Assembly: GCF_023028345.1 (NCBI RefSeq)
Contig: NZ_CP095487.1
Span: forward strand, 1,178,001 to 1,242,000
Length of the DNA stretch: 64,000 nt
Reading direction: 5' to 3'
Source of the DNA: Halorientalis marina
Lineage (GTDB): Archaea > Halobacteriota > Halobacteria > Halobacteriales > Haloarculaceae
Within the stretch, counting starts at the first letter, position 1; each line of letters opens with the position of its first letter. Below, piece by piece: positions 59,917 through 64,000 of the stretch. A program made the position numbers and the translations under genes. Under the pieces are notes generated by a model, which was given only the letters and a program-made list of their open reading frames with translations, searched no databases and was not told the DNA's origin.

Positions 59917-61215
59917 ATGAGTGATCACTACGACGTAATCGTCGCCGGCGCCGGCCCGGCAGGCGCCCAGTGCGCCCGCGACGTGGCGAAACGCGGCTAC
60001 GACGTGCTCGTCCTCGAAACCGAGGCCGAAGACGAGTTCCCGCGCCAGTCCAACAAGTCGACCGCCGGGACGTTCCCCTCCATGATGGCCTCCTTCGGCG
60101 TCCCCGACGACGTGGTGATGAACTTCACCGACCGCGTCGTCCTGGAGTCGCCGAACGAACACTTCGTCCGCGATCAGGCCGGCGCGGTGCTCGAGTTCGC
60201 CGACTTCAAGCGCTGGCTCGTCGCCGAAGGCCGTGACAACGGCGCCGACTACCGGTTCGACGCCAGGGTCTCCGGCCCCATCATGGACGACGGCGAGATC
60301 GTCGGCGTCGAGTACAACGGTGGGGAGGAGGTCTACGGCGACATCGTGATCGACGCGACCGGCCCCGCCGCGCCGCTGGCGAAGGCCCTCGACGTGACCG
60401 GTCTCGAACGGAAACACCAGGCCATCGGTATCGAGTACGAGTTCGAGGGCGTCGCGATAGACCACCCCGAGTACGCCGACCTGACCGATTCGATGATGCT
60501 CCGGCTCGACCACGACATCGCGCCCGGCGGCTACTCCTGGATCTTCCACACCGGCGGGGACACCGCCAAGGTCGGCGTCTGTTACATCCAGAACGAGACC
60601 TACCAGACCTACGGCCAGGAGGGAATGACCATCGACGATTACCTCGAGTACTGGCTCGACGACGACCCGCGCTTCGCCGAGGCCGAGCGCCTCGAAGGCA
60701 AGATGCACCGCGGGTCGGCCCACATCCAGATGCCGAACTCGCTCAGCACGGACAACTTCATGGCAATCGGGGACACGGTGCCGACCGTCGACCCGCTGTG
60801 GGGTGAGGGCATCCACAAGTGCATGGAGTCGGGACGGGTCGCCGCGATCACGGCCGACCGGTGTCTCACGCCACGGGACCCGGACACCTCCGCCGCGGAG
60901 ATGACGATCTACGACGAACTCTGGCACGACCGGGTCGCGCCGCGGATGGACGCCCGGCTCAGGATGACGCGCCTGCTGTACCTGGCGCCCAACGACCGGT
61001 ACGACCGGCTCATGCGCGACCTCCAGCACGCCGACGAGGACACCCTGGCCCGCGCCAACGACGGCGACTTCCTCGCCATCACCCGAATGTTCCACCTCTC
61101 GGACGCACCCCTGCTCGGGAAGTTCGCCCGTCAGCGACTCGACGAGGCGGCCGACGTCGACGCGGGGTCGGGACTCGCGTCCGTGTCCGCCGCGGTGCTG
61201 AAGAAGTTCCTGTGA
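59917..61215 (+). CDS. Digeranylgeranylglycerophospholipid reductase family protein
   Basis: 432 aa. FAD-binding GAGPAGAQCARDVAKRG, RQSNKSTAGTFPSMM, FADFKRWLVAEGR, IVIDATGPAAPLAK, WIFHTGGDTAKVGVCYI and FMAIGDTVPTVDPLWGEGIHKCMESGR are the geranylgeranyl-reductase pattern. Saturates the isoprenoid chains of archaeal membrane lipids with a reduced cofactor. Haloarchaea hold several paralogues, so this may act on lipids or on menaquinone or carotenoid side chains. Confidence 0.86.
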   Translation: MSDHYDVIVAGAGPAGAQCARDVAKRGYDVLVLETEAEDEFPRQSNKSTAGTFPSMMASFGVPDDVVMNFTDRVVLESPNEHFVRDQAGAVLEFADFKRWLVAEGRDNGADYRFDARVSGPIMDDGEIVGVEYNGGEEVYGDIVIDATGPAAPLAKALDVTGLERKHQAIGIEYEFEGVAIDHPEYADLTDSMMLRLDHDIAPGGYSWIFHTGGDTAKVGVCYIQNETYQTYGQEGMTIDDYLEYWLDDDPRFAEAERLEGKMHRGSAHIQMPNSLSTDNFMAIGDTVPTVDPLWGEGIHKCMESGRVAAITADRCLTPRDPDTSAAEMTIYDELWHDRVAPRMDARLRMTRLLYLAPNDRYDRLMRDLQHADEDTLARANDGDFLAITRMFHLSDAPLLGKFARQRLDEAADVDAGSGLASVSAAVLKKFL

Positions 61216-61267
61216 CCGTCGCCCCTTTCACAACCCCTTTGGGTCCGAGCACCCTGCGTCGTCCTGT

Positions 61268-62104
61268 ATGTCTCACCAGCAGATCGACCCCGACAGCGTG
61301 CCATACGCGGGACAGATGCCGATGCTCGGCCTCGGTACCTGGGAGAACGACGACGCGGACCAGTGTACCGAGAGCGTCCGCACGGCCCTGGAGACCGGGT
61401 ATCGCCACATCGACACCGCACAGGCCTACCGGAACGAGGACGCCGTCGGCGAGGGCATCGCGGCCGCCGACGTACCTCGCGAGGACGTCTTCCTCGCGAC
61501 GAAGGTCTGGATCTCGAAGCTCGCCTACGACGACGTGCTCGAATCGACACGGGACAGCATCGACCGGCTCGGCGTGGACTACGTCGACCTCCTCTACATC
61601 CACTGGCCGGCCGGCGAGTACGACCCCGAGGAGACGTTACAGGCCTTCGACGAACTCTACGACGAGGGGACTATCGAGGCGGTCGGCGTCTCGAACTTCG
61701 AGCCCCACCACGTCGACGAGGCTCGTGACCACCTCGACGCGCCGGTGTTCGCCAATCAGGTCGAGATGCACCCGATGCTCCAGCAGGAGGAGCTACGGGA
61801 GTACGCCGCGGAGACGGACCTGGAACTGGTCGCGTACTCGCCGCTGGCCCGCGGCGAGGTCTTCGAGAACGACACGCTGGTCGACATCGCGGAGAAACAC
61901 GACGCCAGTGCGGCCCAGGTCAGCCTCGCGTGGCTCCGCGAGAAGGGCGTGACGGCCATCCCGAAGGCCACGAGCGCGGCCCACATCCGCGACAACTTCG
62001 GGAGTATCGACCTGGCCCTCGACGACGAGGACGTCGCTGCCATTGACGACATCGACACGGTCGACCGCCGGGTCCATCCGGACTTCGCGCCGGACGCCTG
62101 GTAG
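61268..62104 (+). CDS. Aldo/keto reductase
   Basis: 278 aa. The tetrad is visible: Asp and Tyr in HIDTAQAYRNEDAVGEGI, Lys in FLATKVWISKL, His in LLYIHWPAG. The NADPH end is GVTAIPKATSAAHIRDNFGSIDLAL. Family AKR5-like (2,5-diketogluconate reductase type). Reduces aldehydes or ketones with NADPH. 52 bases after the lipid reductase on the same strand. Confidence 0.9.
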   Translation: MSHQQIDPDSVPYAGQMPMLGLGTWENDDADQCTESVRTALETGYRHIDTAQAYRNEDAVGEGIAAADVPREDVFLATKVWISKLAYDDVLESTRDSIDRLGVDYVDLLYIHWPAGEYDPEETLQAFDELYDEGTIEAVGVSNFEPHHVDEARDHLDAPVFANQVEMHPMLQQEELREYAAETDLELVAYSPLARGEVFENDTLVDIAEKHDASAAQVSLAWLREKGVTAIPKATSAAHIRDNFGSIDLALDDEDVAAIDDIDTVDRRVHPDFAPDAW

Positions 62105-62222
62105 GGGCCGACGGGGACCGTCGGAGTACTGGTGGGGGATTCCGTCGCGCCGCTGGGGGCGATGTCTGACGGACGTCACGGAGGCCAGAACGGTTAAAGC
62201 GCGGCGACTGTAACCGGGCGAT

Positions 62223-62978
62223 ATGGCTGCGGCCAACGAGTCGGGTCTCATCGACGGCGTCCGCTTCGACGTCAAGCGGATGCACGAGACGTGGATGGAG
62301 TTGTTCTTCCCGCGACAGCGCGAGGCCGCCGGCTCCGTGCTCGGCAAATGGAAGCCGAAAACCTCCCGCGAGAAACTCACCTACAACGCGTGGTACTACC
62401 TCGGCATCCCCATCATCGCGGTGGTCTATCCGCTGGTCCTGCTGGGCTATCTCCTGCGGTTTCAGGCCCGTCGTCTCGACAGCGCCGCGCTCCGACTGGG
62501 CACCGTCGGCGTGTTCCTCTTCCTGCTCGTGCTGTGGGGCGGGCTGACGGCACTCGCGTACGCGCAGTTCTCCTTCGCCGGGTTCATCGCGGTGGCGGCC
62601 GCGTCGGCCGTCGCCGTCCTCTGTTCGTTGCTCGCGCTCGGCTTCCGGTTTCTCGGCGGGCGGGTCACGACCGTCGTCTTCGCCTATCCGTTCGCGATGA
62701 CGGCCATCTTCCTCCCGCCGTCGGTGGCGGCGCTGTACTCGCCGACGGTCGCCGACGCCGTCTTCCCCTACAGCGAGAACATCGCCATCTACATCCTCGA
62801 CAACTACCTGACGTTCGCGGACGTGAACACGTACCTCCGGACCCGGTACAATCTGGAGGGCATCGCCTACGCCGGGATGTGGTTCGGTATCGCCGTTCCC
62901 CTGGGCTGGCTGCTCGGCATCCTCGTGACGCTCGCGGACCTCGTGCGTCCGAAGCCGCGGGATGCGGACGAGGACTGA
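62223..62978 (+). CDS. Membrane protein of unknown function
   Basis: 251 aa with about five hydrophobic segments. Starts MAAANESGLIDGVRFDVKRMHETWMELFFPRQ, amphipathic, then WYYLGIPIIAVVYPLVLLGYLL, TVGVFLFLLVLWGGLTALAYA, FIAVAAASAVAVLCSLLALGF and MWFGIAVPLGWLLGILVTLADLV. Conserved among haloarchaea as far as I recall; function unknown. Confidence 0.7.
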   Translation: MAAANESGLIDGVRFDVKRMHETWMELFFPRQREAAGSVLGKWKPKTSREKLTYNAWYYLGIPIIAVVYPLVLLGYLLRFQARRLDSAALRLGTVGVFLFLLVLWGGLTALAYAQFSFAGFIAVAAASAVAVLCSLLALGFRFLGGRVTTVVFAYPFAMTAIFLPPSVAALYSPTVADAVFPYSENIAIYILDNYLTFADVNTYLRTRYNLEGIAYAGMWFGIAVPLGWLLGILVTLADLVRPKPRDADED

Positions 62979-63051
62979 GGCCGCCGATCCGGAAGCCGGC
63001 GAGGCCGACCCATGACGCAACCTCTTTTTCCGTGCCGTCCTCAGTACGCGT

Positions 63052-63252
63052 ATGGACCTCGATCTCCCGAAGACGGCCGCACTGTTCGCCCTGATCGTCG
63101 CCGTCGGTGTCGGTGGCCTGATCGGCTCACCCGTGCCGATGGGGACGGATACCATCCTGATGATGGTCCTGCCATCGATGGCGATTTTCGGCTTCATCTG
63201 TCTCGTTATCGGCGTCAAACACGGTGAGTACCGCGCCAGCAGCGCCCGATAG
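63052..63252 (+). CDS. Small two-span membrane protein (DUF7333-like)
   Basis: 66 aa: MDLDLPKTAALFALIVAVGVGGLIG, then TILMMVLPSMAIFGFICLVIGVKHGEYRASSAR. Two helices and a short basic tail. Typical small haloarchaeal membrane protein. A TTTTTC-containing promoter and the TACGCGT just before the start are consistent with expression. Confidence 0.65.
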   Translation: MDLDLPKTAALFALIVAVGVGGLIGSPVPMGTDTILMMVLPSMAIFGFICLVIGVKHGEYRASSAR

Positions 63253-63262
63253 CCCCGACGGC

Positions 63263-63763
63263 CTACAGGTCCCGGCGCCGCCCTTTCGGAATCTGTGACC
63301 GCAGTTCCCCGTGGACGTAGAGGCCGACACCGACCGGTTCGCGCTCGTCGGCGAGGTCGTGGGTGACGATCAGGTAGCCCCAGTCGCCGTCCCAGTCGAG
63401 TTCTTGGTCTTCGCCAGCGACGAACGCCTCGGCCTCGTCGCGGGCGAGGTGGAGCACGTTCTCATCTGCGAGGGACCCGAACCGCTGGACTGCGTTTGTC
63501 GTCGGCTTCCAGTGTTCCTGGCGCGTCCGGAGGAACTTCATCCCGAGCCCTTCCACACCGACGGGGGAGTCGGTATCGCTCGCGAACGCCCAGATTTTCC
63601 CCTTGCCTTTCTCCCAGAAGGTGTACCCGTCGAACGCCTCCCGGGGGACTCCGAACCGTTCTGCCCACCAGTCGAGCACTTCGGCGCGGGTCGCCCGTCG
63701 TTCGAGGTCGCGCTCGCTCTCGTCGGCGGGTAGCCGGTCGAACTCCTGGCCCGAATTGCTCAT
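63263..63763 (-). CDS. Conserved protein downstream of RNA methyltransferase, PUA-like candidate
   Basis: 166 aa from ATG 63763 (MSNSGQEFDRLPADESERDL). VLDWWAERFGVPREAFDGYTFWEKGKGKIWAFASD, VEGLGMKFLRTRQEHWKPTTNAVQRFGSL and DWDGDWGYLIVTHDLADE. The arrangement recalls the RNA-binding C-terminal domain of NSUN/RsmF enzymes (DUF7122-type). Its ATG overlaps the methyltransferase stop (ATGA), supporting a joint function on RNA (inference). Confidence 0.68.
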   Translation of the reverse strand: MSNSGQEFDRLPADESERDLERRATRAEVLDWWAERFGVPREAFDGYTFWEKGKGKIWAFASDTDSPVGVEGLGMKFLRTRQEHWKPTTNAVQRFGSLADENVLHLARDEAEAFVAGEDQELDWDGDWGYLIVTHDLADEREPVGVGLYVHGELRSQIPKGRRRDL

Positions 63764-64000
63764 TCGGCCACCTCCAGTTTCGCGCAGAAGAAGCCGCCCG
63801 TGTCGTTGTGGTGTGGGTAGATGCGCTTCGCGGCGGCCACCTGCGGGTCGAACTCCTCGCCCTGCCACTCGGTGACGCCGTCGACGTGGGAAAGCGGGAG
63901 GTCGTAGTCGACGACGGCGCAGTCCTCGGCGTCGAGGACGTGGTCGAGGACGGCCTCGTTCTCCTCCGGCGCGAACGTACAGGTGGAGTAGACGACGGTG
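63760..64000 (-). CDS. NSUN/RsmB-type RNA cytosine-C5 methyltransferase, C-terminal part
   Basis: The last 79 codons are present; the N-terminus lies beyond the window. VVYSTCTFAPEENEAVLDHVL is motif VI with the conserved Cys of RNA m5C methylases. HHNDTGGFFCAKLEV is the family C-terminus (GFF.A). Methylates cytosine in tRNA or rRNA. Overlaps the downstream gene start by 4 bases. Confidence 0.85.
   Translation of the reverse strand, partial: TVVYSTCTFAPEENEAVLDHVLDAEDCAVVDYDLPLSHVDGVTEWQGEEFDPQVAAAKRIYPHHNDTGGFFCAKLEVAE

Overview
The window is a stretch of haloarchaeal (class Halobacteria) chromosome. It has high GC, very acidic predicted proteins, archaeal TATA-like boxes (TTTATT, TTTTAA) about 25-30 nt before many start codons with little or no leader, Tat-type signal peptides, Bax1/XPB genes, a digeranylgeranyl-lipid reductase and a globin-coupled aerotaxis transducer. 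No rRNA, tRNA, IS element or CRISPR array was found.

Region 1 (1-9.6 kb) is a secreted-protein island. Seven minus-strand genes run in one direction: a tandem series of proteins with a shared N-terminal layout (short hydrophobic leader ending in GAFTSV-type residues, then a DUF1102/TasA-CalY-like beta domain), a beta-helix member, a Thr-rich membrane-anchored member, a SipW-like S26 signal peptidase and a DUF5305-like membrane protein cut by the window edge. Three of these genes have a near-identical tRNA T-arm-like stem-loop, closed by an outer helix, just before the start codon. A fourth has an unrelated 12-bp hairpin there. A plus-strand pair (winged-helix membrane protein plus another protein with the same leader type) faces away. 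I infer an archaeal surface-fibre or matrix system comparable to SipW/TasA; that function is not proven by the sequence.

Region 2 (9.7-22 kb) holds an acyl-CoA ligase, an ABC-2 exporter pair, an amidase, a thioredoxin-reductase-like flavoprotein, a PAPS-reductase-family PP-loop protein, and a decayed second copy of that gene missing its PP-loop. Composite hairpin elements follow several stop codons.

Region 3 (22-37 kb) carries DNA repair and stress genes: Bax1 nuclease and XPB helicase separated by an oppositely oriented lipoprotein gene, then grpE, dnaK, a bacteriohemerythrin, a HemAT-type O2 transducer, a crotonase, dnaJ and a Bat-type regulator. The XPB gene contains two in-frame copies of a 49-bp double-hairpin element. 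Five base pairs differ between the copies, and all five are compensated on both stem arms. A related in-frame insertion sits in a histidine kinase further along (42.6 kb).

Region 4 (37-64 kb) is mainly carbon metabolism: a divergent branched-chain amino acid (Liv) ABC transporter, a histidine kinase, an acetyl-CoA-synthetase-like ligase, the methylmalonyl-CoA mutase large subunit and epimerase, a two-gene 2-oxoacid:ferredoxin oxidoreductase (fused gamma-alpha plus beta) beside a ferredoxin/flavodoxin-reductase-like gene, an archaeal lipid reductase, an aldo-keto reductase, hydrolases, acetyltransferases and, at the edge, an NSUN-type RNA methyltransferase. Two strong operator candidates lie here: a TTTAGGC/GCCTAAA palindrome and a 33-bp TTTAC/GTAAA inverted repeat.
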